In this document: positions 7,255-12,981 of the stretch, piece by piece
How positions within the stretch are numbered: the stretch's first letter is position 1
Layout of the letters: each line of letters starts with the position of its first letter
Assembly: GCA_027082895.1 (NCBI GenBank)
Contig: JALWTJ010000292.1
Coordinates: 1 to 18,281 of the forward strand
Length of the DNA stretch: 18,281 nt
Direction: 5' to 3'
DNA from: Hyphomicrobiales bacterium
GTDB taxonomy: Bacteria; Pseudomonadota; Alphaproteobacteria; Rhizobiales; Devosiaceae
The notes under the pieces: model-generated
Told to the model about the DNA's origin: nothing
The model's database searches: none
The model's input: only the letters and a program-made list of their open reading frames with translations
Position numbers and translations under genes: made by a program

Positions 7255-7485
7255 TCATTCTTGGAACCAGCCCTTTCGGTGGTAATGGCGCAGGACAATC
7301 GCGCGATTGTACAAAGGGAAACCCACCCACAAGCCGTTCAGGGTGAAGAATGACAAGATCGCCCACAGCAACATGCCCTTGAACAGGTAATAGAAGGGGC
7401 CGAACAGCAGGCACCAAAGTCGGTGCCAGTTGCCGAGAATGACCTTGCGCTGACCGTTGAAGGTCCATGTCGCCTCGATTGTCAT
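7255..7485 (-). CDS. Small DUF2628-like membrane protein
   Basis: 76 aa with ATG at 7485 and AAGGAG eight bases upstream. Two hydrophobic stretches are seen: LWCLLFGPFYYLFKGMLLWAILSFF and the following LNGLWVGFPLY. The pattern of an amphipathic start, then W-C-L-L-F-G-P-F-Y-Y-L-F-K-G-M, resembles DUF2628 proteins, small inner-membrane proteins of unknown function common in bacteria. The C-terminus is basic (AIVLRHYHRKGWFQE). It has its own element-type promoter at 7529-7564 and so is expressed apart from its neighbours. Placement in a mobile element beside nuclease and E1/JAB genes could mean an accessory or immunity role, which is guesswork. Confidence 0.72.
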   Translation of the reverse strand: MTIEATWTFNGQRKVILGNWHRLWCLLFGPFYYLFKGMLLWAILSFFTLNGLWVGFPLYNRAIVLRHYHRKGWFQE

Positions 7486-7775
7486 TTTGGTAGTCTCCTT
7501 GGTCAGAATGTGGCTTGTATCCAATGCGATAAGAAAGTTGTGGGCCTTCGTCAGGATTAACCCCGGTCAACAGCCCATTGGTAGCAGGAGCGGCCATGTG
7601 TGTCGTTTCGGGGCGGAGGCGGCGGAATAAGGCAAACAGCGCCTCAGCGGGCCACAAGTCGCCAGCGGCATGATTGTACAGGGTACACGCGGAAAACTGG
7701 TGAACCGGCGCTTCTGGCTCATTGTAACGCCGCCGCGCGTGCGTTTCGCTCTACCTGCCGGGGATTTATTGCAGG
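7486..7775. other. Spacer with promoter and unproven small open frames
   Basis: 290 bases. The left part holds the promoter of the 76-aa gene. The rest can be read on the minus strand as a 70-aa frame starting at an ATGA overlap with the GIY-YIG stop (MTCNKSPAGRAKRTRGG...), ending at 7567, and as another frame containing LYNHAAGDLWPAEALFALFRRLRPE. Neither belongs to a family I recognise, and they overlap each other, so I do not call a gene. Confidence 0.35.
7529..7564 (-). promoter_or_regulatory. Element-type promoter before the 76-aa membrane protein
   Basis: On the minus strand: GGGGTTAATCCTGAC (7564-7550), 15 bases, TCTTAT (7534-7529). It matches the blocks before the integrase and the 70-aa gene. 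Transcription would begin near 7519, giving a leader of about 34 bases with AAGGAG before the ATG at 7485. Confidence 0.45.
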
Positions 7776-8156
7776 TCATTCCGAATTGCACACCGGCAGC
7801 GCACCATGCGCTTCGACATGTTCCCATATCAGCCGCCGCTCCGCATAGGCGATGTAGGGGCGCAAGATATGAGCCGCAGGATCGATCCCCTCCGGCAGGT
7901 GCACCGAAACCCAAAGGCCGGATGTGTCGCCGTCGAACACACCGTGAAATGTGACCCCACCTGCATGACCCTTCTTCCCGGTAACGGCAGACCTGTGAAA
8001 GGTCCGTATCCTGTGGCGTATCCCTTTCGCGCCCCATGTCCGACCAATGTAGATCGTGTTGCCCGGATGGCAGCGCGCGATCAAGTACACGCCTGCGCTG
8101 TCCGGCAGAGTAGCGCGTTCTTCCCATTCAATTGGCTCGGCGAGCGTCAGCCCCAT
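7776..8156 (-). CDS. GIY-YIG nuclease-fold protein
   Basis: 126 aa, so essentially one GIY-YIG domain. G-V-Y at 22-24 (DSAGVYLIARC) and Y-I-G at 36-38 (TIYIGRTWG) give the naming motifs; the following GIRHRIRTFHRSAVTGKKGHAGG holds the conserved Arg (R47 or R49) and His residues, and E106 in YAERRLIWEHVE is the likely metal-binding Glu. Family members cut DNA (homing, repair, restriction or phage enzymes). No separate DNA-binding domain is visible, so target choice would need a partner or lie in the loops. The ATG at 8156 has only a weak GGGGCAGG beside it, and the frame is open further upstream, so the start is less sure. Role in the element unknown; defence or element competition are options. 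Confidence 0.77.
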   Translation of the reverse strand: MGLTLAEPIEWEERATLPDSAGVYLIARCHPGNTIYIGRTWGAKGIRHRIRTFHRSAVTGKKGHAGGVTFHGVFDGDTSGLWVSVHLPEGIDPAAHILRPYIAYAERRLIWEHVEAHGALPVCNSE

Positions 8157-8293
8157 CCTGCCCCGATCTGCGAGCGCCCTCGCGGTTGACTGGTGATCGG
8201 GGTGTTGGAAATCCGCTCTGACACGGACCCTGTGCCTTTAGCCGGAGCCTGTTGTATAACACAGGCACCCCGACCATAGGTCAAAGGTGTTCA

Positions 8294-8356
8294 GCCGGTT
8301 TCCCGGCCTAGTCAGAGTGGGGTTTCCATGCCCCAACATGGCTGCGTCCGCCATGT
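8294..8356 (+). ncRNA. Three-hairpin segment, possible small structured RNA
   Basis: GCCGG (8294-8298) pairs with CCGGC (8303-8307) over a TTTC loop; TGGGG (8318-8322) pairs with CCCCA (8331-8335); ACATGGC (8336-8342) pairs perfectly with GCCATGT (8350-8356) over a TGCGTCC loop. TATAAC at about 8254-8259 could serve as a -10 upstream. No known RNA family is recognised and no T-run follows, so this is only a candidate. Confidence 0.25.
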
Positions 8357-8402
8357 CGAGATCAGTCATAGCAGCAGATCGAGAAAAGCTAAAGATGCGC
8401 TG

Positions 8403-8440
8403 GGGTTATCCCTGACACGTCAGCGTCGGTCATCTTATCA
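8403..8440 (+). promoter_or_regulatory. Element-type promoter before the 70-aa gene
   Basis: GGGTTATCCCTGAC (8403-8416), 16 bases, TCTTAT (8433-8438). CTGACA (8412-8417) with TATCAA (8436-8441) 18 bases on is a fair -35/-10 pair. Transcription from about 8448 gives a leader of about 21 bases with AGGAG at 8458-8462. Confidence 0.5.
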
Positions 8441-8468
8441 ATCTCCACCAGAAACCTAGGAGACCATC

Positions 8469-8681
8469 ATGGCCGACATCGTGACACTCAAAGCAATCTG
8501 CGACGAACTCAAGCTTGACCCCAGCGAGGCTCGCGAACGCCTGCGCGCCGCCGCCAGCGATACCAAGGCGCACCCCGAACTGGCGAAGGTGAGGAAACCT
8601 CGCACCCCTTGGCAATGGATGAAGGGGTCTGCCGCAGAGAAAGAAGCGCGGCGAGCCTTGCAATCGAAAAAGGAAGAATAG
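8469..8681 (+). CDS. Small conserved-looking hypothetical protein
   Basis: 70 aa. ATG 8469 is preceded by AGGAG at six bases and by an element-type promoter, and a strong terminator follows, so this is a complete one-gene unit. The protein begins MADIVTLKAICDELKLDPSEARERLR, which looks like a short helical, possibly helix-turn-helix-like segment (residues 5-28), followed by a basic part with PRTPWQWMKGSAAEKEARRALQSKK. I recall similar short proteins from alphaproteobacteria but no function. Basic character and small size would suit a nucleic-acid-binding or regulatory role; this is inference. Confidence 0.8.
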   Translation: MADIVTLKAICDELKLDPSEARERLRAAASDTKAHPELAKVRKPRTPWQWMKGSAAEKEARRALQSKKEE

Positions 8682-8707
8682 CTGCACTGAGAAGCAATCA
8701 GGAACTT

Positions 8708-8744
8708 GAACGGGGCGGGCAATTCGCCCCGTTCATTTTTTTTT
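8708..8744 (+). terminator. Strong intrinsic terminator after the 70-aa gene
   Basis: GAACGGGGCG (8708-8717), loop GGCAATT, CGCCCCGTTC (8725-8734), then A and nine T. The perfect ten-base stem and T-run end plus-strand transcripts and lie directly against the stop of the convergent JAB gene at 8744. On the minus strand no T-run follows the stem. Confidence 0.92.
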
Positions 8745-9226
8745 CATTCGCCAATTCGCCCACTCAGCAATTTTGACCATGCGCCGGCTTCATGAAGTGA
8801 CACATGCAAACCATCGGGAAACCCGGCTGTGCCGACAATCACCATCAAGAACGCATTCAACTCATGCTTTGAGCGAGCGACTAGGTCAGCCATTGATGAA
8901 AGGTCAGTTCCAGAAGGGGTTGGATTGGATTGCGGGTGCGTGTGCCAATCTCCGAAATAGTGCAGCCCGGATTTGTGCAACGTTCTGATCTCCCGACGTT
9001 CCGCAAGACGGTCCGCGACAAAAAAGAAACGTCCTCGTCGGTCGGAACGCCTAGGACCGGTTGCCAGCTTGACTTGGATGCATTGACCTTCAACCGCACC
9101 AAATAACTGCCCACCAGCTTCAGGCATTTTCGGGTCCAACTGTCGCCATTTAATAAAGTGATCGAGAACATTCTGTTCTAGGGTCAGAAATTGCCCACTT
9201 TCTCCAATGGGGTAGAGAATACTCAT
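8744..9226 (-). CDS. JAB/JAMM (Mov34/MPN) isopeptidase, Cap3-like
   Basis: 160 aa, a single JAB domain of the metalloprotease type that removes ubiquitin or ubiquitin-like proteins. The zinc motif is complete: E36 in EAGGQLFG, H95 and H97 in GDWHTHP, S105 and D108 in SGTD, with the right spacing (H-x-H-x7-S-x2-D). The protein should be active. ATG 9226 overlaps the stop of the E1-like gene (ATGA), so both are translated together; an ATG 13 codons further up lies inside that gene. In type II CBASS the same partner class (Cap3) cleaves the CD-NTase conjugate made by Cap2; in Bil systems BilC trims or removes the ubiquitin-like tag. No substrate gene is visible here. Base composition is less GC-rich than the replication part of the element. 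Confidence 0.9.
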   Translation of the reverse strand: MSILYPIGESGQFLTLEQNVLDHFIKWRQLDPKMPEAGGQLFGAVEGQCIQVKLATGPRRSDRRGRFFFVADRLAERREIRTLHKSGLHYFGDWHTHPQSNPTPSGTDLSSMADLVARSKHELNAFLMVIVGTAGFPDGLHVSLHEAGAWSKLLSGRIGE

Positions 9227-10134
9227 GCTTTTTCGCAAAAAGCACAATCTCCCTTTTGTCTCCATTCAAATTGCCTCGTTCCACCGAACTCAGGAACGTT
9301 AGGAAAGAAATTTAGGAAGTCCGGGGTGAAACGTCCTCCGTGCTCCGATATTTCTTCCTTCGAAGACCAATAAACAGCCTCGGTCCCTGGGTGCACCTCA
9401 CCAAGCAGTGCTTTCGTTGTGGTCTTCGCTACCAAGGCAGCTACGCCTGACAACGATATTGGACCATATGGTTGAAAGCTGGCTCCACAATGCGGCTGTT
9501 TGCGCGTCGTCTCGGTATCCCACTCACAAACGGTTTGTAGCGGCTTACCGAAATGGTCCATTCCGCAGGCGAAACATGGGCCATCGGATCCGATCAATAC
9601 GGCGTGTCCAGCAACGGAAAATGGCTCTGCCCATCCATAGATCACAGGGGGGAAATCCGCTTCGTTCCTGGTCACTTGGTTAAGCCTGCCTTCTGCCACC
9701 CAACTGCCAACCGTGGAAATGATCAAATCGGTGTTTTGGAAAATCTCTGGACGTTTGCCGAATAGTGATTGCCAGCGCTCGGCATAATGCTTGATCGAGC
9801 GCATATGAGGGAAATCGCCAGCCAATTTTTCCGCAAGTGACTTGGCTTTAGACGTCCTGACTTGCGTGACCCCGAGCGCATGACGCCCGACATTTGGATA
9901 ATCCAGAAATTCCGGGTCTACCAACGTGATCGAGCCAACACCCGACTTGACCAGTAGCAGAGCAACCTCGCTTCCCAATGACCCCGCGCCGATCATCAGA
10001 ACGCGCTTGCCAAACAACGGAGCGACTGCAGGCGAAATCACGCTAAGGAGAAAAGGCCGATAGAGACGTGGCGGGACGCAGGCGCGAAATGCTACCCAAA
10101 TGATACCCACCAAAAGCCAGGATGCACGATACAC
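9223..10134 (-). CDS. ThiF/E1-like adenylyltransferase, Cap2-like, start uncertain
   Basis: Up to 303 aa from GTG 10134. E1 enzymes activate the C-terminus of a ubiquitin-like protein with ATP. Seen: the Rossmann motif RVLMIGAGSLGSEVA (G49-x-G51-x-x-G54), ITLVDPE with D73, NVGRH (R84) and SKAKSLAEKL (K96, K98). Later come zinc-ligand-like cysteines C187/C190 (CFAC) and C297/C300 (CAFC), and C216 in HCGASFQPYG, a possible thioester cysteine. This C-terminal layout resembles the E1 half of Cap2. No E2 domain precedes it. There is no ATG before the Rossmann fold; GTG 10134 is the longest start, but the first 20 residues overlap an arm-site motif and are oddly hydrophobic. So the gene may be 5'-truncated. 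An extended -10 promoter lies at 10194-10202. It overlaps the JAB gene by ATGA. Confidence 0.85.
   Translation of the reverse strand: MYRASWLLVGIIWVAFRACVPPRLYRPFLLSVISPAVAPLFGKRVLMIGAGSLGSEVALLLVKSGVGSITLVDPEFLDYPNVGRHALGVTQVRTSKAKSLAEKLAGDFPHMRSIKHYAERWQSLFGKRPEIFQNTDLIISTVGSWVAEGRLNQVTRNEADFPPVIYGWAEPFSVAGHAVLIGSDGPCFACGMDHFGKPLQTVCEWDTETTRKQPHCGASFQPYGPISLSGVAALVAKTTTKALLGEVHPGTEAVYWSSKEEISEHGGRFTPDFLNFFPNVPEFGGTRQFEWRQKGDCAFCEKA
10091..10108 (+). repeat. Candidate integrase arm site, inner right copy
   Basis: GCTACCC-AAAT-GATACCC, same halves, spacing and orientation as 2665-2682 and 10268-10285. It lies inside the N-terminal coding part of the E1-like frame, where it is read in reverse as Gly-Ile-Ile-Trp-Val-Ala. 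Confidence 0.42.
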
Positions 10135-10165
10135 GTAGGCGAAAAGACCTACGTCTTTGTTTTTA
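10133..10165 (+). terminator. Hairpin at the E1 start; terminator-like on the plus strand
   Basis: ACGTAGG (10133-10139) and CCTACGT (10148-10154) form a perfect seven-base stem, followed on the plus strand by CTTTGTTTTTA. This would stop transcription leaving the element rightward toward tRNA-Met. On the minus strand the same stem covers both AGG and the first two bases of the proposed GTG start of the E1-like gene. Confidence 0.4.
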
Positions 10166-10193
10166 TAGATATTTTGTGGCGCCCGTGAGCGGA

Positions 10194-10202
10194 ATTATAC
10201 CA
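10194..10202 (-). promoter_or_regulatory. Extended -10 promoter of the E1-like/JAB unit
   Basis: On the minus strand TGGTATAAT (10202-10194) is a perfect TATAAT with an extended TGn. No good -35 is found at 16-18 bases. Transcription would begin near 10187, about 53 bases before GTG 10134. Confidence 0.45.
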
Positions 10203-10267
10203 CCGATATGAGGCTTTTCGAGTTTCGCAACTGTTGGAATGGCGCTCGGAGCGCCGAATTCCATTGC

Positions 10268-10285
10268 GCTACCCGAGCGATACCC
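10268..10285 (+). repeat. Candidate integrase arm site, outer right copy
   Basis: GCTACCCGAGCGATACCC, identical to 2665-2682 over 18 bases, 68 bases inside the right attachment core. Confidence 0.5.
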
Positions 10286-10353
10286 GAGGCTAACAAGTAC
10301 CGCATCGCACAAACGCGTTGCGCCCACAACCCTTTGAAAAATATCATGAATTT

Positions 10354-10399
10354 TGGTAGCGGGAGAGGGACTTGAACCCCCGACACGCGGATTATGATT
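10354..10399 (-). repeat. Right attachment site inside tRNA-Met
   Basis: The 46 bases from the anticodon loop to CCA, identical to 2487-2532. The host's 5' half (10400-10430) continues without a break, which identifies this copy as the one supplied by the element. Confidence 0.93.
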
Positions 10400-10430
10400 C
10401 CGCTGCTCTAACCAGCTGAGCTACCCCGCC
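10354..10430 (-). tRNA. tRNA-Met (CAT), elongator type
   Basis: A complete 77-base tRNA with encoded CCA. Read on the minus strand it starts GGCGGGGTAGCTCAGCTGG; the anticodon stem GCGGA/TCCGC encloses the loop ATCATAA with anticodon CAT, and the T arm GGGGGTTCAAGTCCCTC is intact. It is not the initiator form, since the acceptor ends pair G1 with U72. An Ile-CAT tRNA (lysidine type) is the alternative; the overall sequence fits the alphaproteobacterial elongator Met better. Its 3' 46 bases come from the element and restore the gene, so the host keeps a working tRNA after integration. Confidence 0.95.
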
Positions 10431-10530
10431 CCGAAAAGAGACTGAACAACGCACGCCAACCCGCAAAAAAACCGGGCAACGGACCCCCGGACACTGTACG
10501 ACCACTGTCCCGTGCATTTTCGTCTGGCGC

Positions 10531-10559
10531 TTAATAGGTTCACCCCCTGCCCCTGTCAA
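10531..10559 (-). promoter_or_regulatory. Strong promoter of tRNA-Met
   Basis: On the minus strand TTGACA (10559-10554), 17 bases, TATTAA (10536-10531): a near-consensus sigma-70 promoter. Transcription would begin near 10524, about 94 bases before the tRNA, with the leader removed by RNase P. Confidence 0.75.
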
Positions 10560-10670
10560 GAAGGTTCCGCGCCACAGCACCAAAGAAACGCTTCAAGGGC
10601 AAAACTTTGCCGCCGGAAAGGTGAAAAATGGAAAGGAAGGGATACACACCCCGGGGGATAACCGCCCGTT

Positions 10671-10773
10671 AGAGCACTTCCCGAAAAGTGTGAAGCGGTT
10701 TTCGGACAAGAAGTGCGGAAATATCAAACAGATAGAGCGTGGTCTTGATTCCATCAGAAACAGACACGCTCTA
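10671..10773. repeat. Two-hairpin intergenic repeat of Rhizobiales type
   Basis: First stem: GCACTTC (10674-10680) plus CCGAAAA (10681-10687) against TTTTCGG (10699-10705) and GAAGTGC (10710-10716). Second stem: TAGAGCGTG (10733-10741) against CACGCTCTA (10765-10773). The order GAGCA...CCGAAAAGTG...GCGGTTTTCGG...AGAGCG...CGCTCTA is the layout I recall for abundant intergenic palindromic repeats in Rhizobiales genomes. I cannot name the exact family. The remaining bases of the 10431-10890 gap hold only the tRNA promoter and a terminator. Confidence 0.6.
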
Positions 10774-10779
10774 GAAAGG

Positions 10780-10808
10780 AAAAACGCGCACCGGCCAGAC
10801 CGGTGCGC
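10780..10808 (-). terminator. Intrinsic terminator of the vWA gene
   Basis: GCGCACCGG (10786-10794), loop of five, CCGGTGCGC (10800-10808): a perfect nine-base GC-rich stem. Read on the minus strand it is followed by GTTTTTCC, about 80 bases after the vWA stop. Confidence 0.82.
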
Positions 10809-10890
10809 GTCGCCCATTCGCCCGCCCGGGGGGCTTGGCAGGCGAAAACCCGAATGAAGGAAGTTTCAGCGGCAGAGCCGGCCGCGGCCC

Positions 10891-12981
10891 CTATTTCTCG
10901 CCGCTCAGGGTTGCGGCCATATCCACCAGTTGCAGAAATTCGGCGCGATAGCCCAACTCATCCGCGCCCCGCGCCCCGGCGGCCAACTCCCGGATCTGGG
11001 CATAGGTCATGTCGGTACCATAGACCGAATGACGCAGTTTCTGCCCGAACGCGGCAACGGCAATGGCAAAGCGCGTGTCATCGCTGGCCGCGCTCAACTG
11101 CCCGCGCACCATGTCCCTGGTGATGGGCTGCGAAATCAGGCGCGACACATCCCCATCCGGTGCCTTGTAGCGCAGCTTGAAAAAGCCGATTTCATCGGAA
11201 GCCTCACCCGAAACGTCTCCCCCATCAACGCTGACGCTGTTTCCATAGCGCAACGGGTCGATCAGGCGGCTGCCCGCATCCGCAGGAGTCAGTTCATAGA
11301 GGGCGGTCACCGTGTGCCCGGCTCCGATATCCCCCGCATCAACCGCATCATTGTTGAAATCTTCCCGGTTGAGGGCCCGCGTTTCATAGCCGATCAGCCG
11401 GTATTCCGCCACAAGGGCCGGATTGAATTCGATCTGGATCTTCACATCCTTGGCAATGGTGGTCAGCGTGGCCCCGATTTCCTCCACCAGCACCTTGCGG
11501 GCCTCCCGGAAACTGTCGATGTAATAGGCGGTACCATTGCCATTCTGGGCCAGGGCCTGCATCAGGGAATCGTTCAGATTGCCGGTACCGAACCCGAGCA
11601 CCGACAAGAAGGTACCCCCCTCCCGCTTGCGCTCGATGAACTGCTTGAGTTCCGCATCCGAGGACAGACCCACGTTGAAATCCCCATCCGTCGCCAGAAG
11701 AACGCGGCTGATACTGCCCTCTACCCGGCTCTGCTCCGCCAGCCGATAGGCCAGTTCAATGCCCTGTGCCCCCGCCGTTGATCCCCCGGACTCCAGACGT
11801 TCGAGCGCCCCCAGGATCGCCGCCTTGTCCGATGCCGGGGTCGGCTCCAGCACCGTGCCTGCCGATCCCGCATAGGCCACGATGGAAATCGTATCGGTAT
11901 CGTGCAACTGGTCCACCACCAGCGCCAGGGCCCGTTTCAGCAGGGGCAACTTGTCCGGGCTGCTCATGGAGCCGGAAGTATCAACGAGGAAAACCAGGTT
12001 GACCGGACGCCGTTCGTCGGCAGGGGGCACATAACCCTTGATACCGATCCGCATGATCTGCGTTGCATTGTTCCAGGGGGAAGGGCTGATCTCGATCTGG
12101 GGCAGGAACGGGGATTCCAGACTGTCCGGACGGGCATAATCATAGGAAAAATAATTGACCATTTCCTCGATCCGCACCGCATCGGGCTCCGGTAGCCGTC
12201 CCTCATTCAGGGCCCGCCGGATATAGGCATAGGATGCCGTGTCCACATCGATGGAAAAGGTGGAAACCGGATCCGTCTGAACGGATTTGACCGGGCTTTC
12301 TTCGAAAGCGGCAAACCGGTCCCCGCTGGGCGTGGTGGCGTCAAGAGTGCCAATTTCCGTGCTGACCGAATAGGAATCCTGCATCGGCGCAACCACCCCC
12401 CCCAGCGGCGCCCCCGCCGTCTTGCGCATCTGAACGACACTCGGGGCCTGCACCACCGATGGGGCAACGGGTTGCGGCGCAGGTGGAGCACTCTCGACGG
12501 ACGGCTCCGCAACGGGTGCCAGAACGGAAGGAGACGATGTGTCCGCAGGAGAATTGCTGGCCTGCCCGGCAATCTCCCCATCCGCAGAATCATCTGCCTC
12601 CGGGGATTCCTGCTGCACCGGAAGTTGTGTCAGATCCGGCAGGGTAACAACAGGCGTCAGCGCCGTGTTCTGGAACAGGAATACGCCCAGGGGCAGAAGC
12701 AGAAGGCCACTCAGGGTGGCAGCGACGGGAAAACGAGCATTCATGGGAACAAGTCCTTTGATCCGGTTGATGATGGACATGGGACGCTTGCCCGCTGCCA
12801 TTCCTTTGGTCGGATCCGAACTTTTTTTCGCCTCACCGGAAACGGCATCGAATTCCGCCAATGCCCTTTCCAGCGCCCGCCCACGCGCAAAATTGCCGGG
12901 CCGCGGGGTTTCAATCCGCCCCAGCGCCTCCAGGTGCTCCTGCAGCTGTTCCTCGGTGATTTCGTGCGTTTTCCTGCTCAT
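10891..12981 (-). CDS. Membrane-anchored von Willebrand A protein, YfbK-like, paired with ECF sigma
   Basis: 696 aa. Residues 1-80 are cytoplasmic and charged (EITEEQLQEHLEALG...), one membrane segment lies at about 84-104 (FPVAATLSGLLLLPLGVFLF), and a Pro/Ser-rich linker runs to about 235. Then comes the YfbK N-terminal part (STFSIDVDTASYAYIRRALNEGRLP, 240-263), the vWA domain from about 326 with a complete metal site D334-x-S336-x-S338 (DTSGSMS) and LATDGD, and the DUF3520-type C-terminus (about 510-690). vWA domains bind proteins through a metal ion. The ATG overlaps the ECF sigma stop (ATGA). Position, the short cytoplasmic head and the single membrane span resemble an anti-sigma factor with an outside sensor; that role is inferred. 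The target stress is unknown. Confidence 0.87.
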   Translation of the reverse strand: MSRKTHEITEEQLQEHLEALGRIETPRPGNFARGRALERALAEFDAVSGEAKKSSDPTKGMAAGKRPMSIINRIKGLVPMNARFPVAATLSGLLLLPLGVFLFQNTALTPVVTLPDLTQLPVQQESPEADDSADGEIAGQASNSPADTSSPSVLAPVAEPSVESAPPAPQPVAPSVVQAPSVVQMRKTAGAPLGGVVAPMQDSYSVSTEIGTLDATTPSGDRFAAFEESPVKSVQTDPVSTFSIDVDTASYAYIRRALNEGRLPEPDAVRIEEMVNYFSYDYARPDSLESPFLPQIEISPSPWNNATQIMRIGIKGYVPPADERRPVNLVFLVDTSGSMSSPDKLPLLKRALALVVDQLHDTDTISIVAYAGSAGTVLEPTPASDKAAILGALERLESGGSTAGAQGIELAYRLAEQSRVEGSISRVLLATDGDFNVGLSSDAELKQFIERKREGGTFLSVLGFGTGNLNDSLMQALAQNGNGTAYYIDSFREARKVLVEEIGATLTTIAKDVKIQIEFNPALVAEYRLIGYETRALNREDFNNDAVDAGDIGAGHTVTALYELTPADAGSRLIDPLRYGNSVSVDGGDVSGEASDEIGFFKLRYKAPDGDVSRLISQPITRDMVRGQLSAASDDTRFAIAVAAFGQKLRHSVYGTDMTYAQIRELAAGARGADELGYRAEFLQLVDMAATLSGEK

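Larger units (their letters stand above)
8157..8468. other. Intergenic region with three consecutive hairpins
   Basis: 312 bases without a supported gene. It contains three short stems in a row (8294-8356, listed separately) and the promoter of the 70-aa gene (8403-8438). Confidence 0.45.
2487..10399. mobile_element. Integrative element in tRNA-Met, about 7.9 kb
   Basis: The element lies between two identical 46-bp copies of the tRNA-Met 3' part (2487-2532 and 10354-10399) and encodes a tyrosine integrase next to the left copy. It carries a replication module (AlpA-like regulator, primase, helicase-type ATPase, repeat cluster) and accessory genes on both strands, including an E1-like/JAB pair of lower GC content. 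No conjugation or virion gene is visible, so if it moves between cells it would need a helper phage or plasmid. The layout int-alpA-primase-rep is shared with Gram-negative phage-inducible islands and other small self-replicating islands; which of these it is remains inference. Intact ends and integrase suggest that it can still excise. Confidence 0.9.

Noticed and set aside
6953..7285. 110-aa plus-strand frame after repA
   Set aside because: Pro/Arg-rich, no ribosome site, overlaps the end of the 76-aa gene; no family recognised.
8744..10134. Complete type II CBASS or Bil operon
   Set aside because: Only E1-like and JAB genes are present; no CD-NTase, effector, E2 or ubiquitin-like protein was found in the window.
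10195..10386. 63-aa minus-strand frame between tRNA-Met and the E1-like gene
   Set aside because: It begins inside the tRNA and reads through the arm motif; the sequence is not protein-like.
2584..10446. AGAGACTGAA at both 2584-2593 and 10437-10446, near the element ends
   Set aside because: Distance to the core differs (51 against 37 bases) and the surrounding sequence does not match; probably chance.
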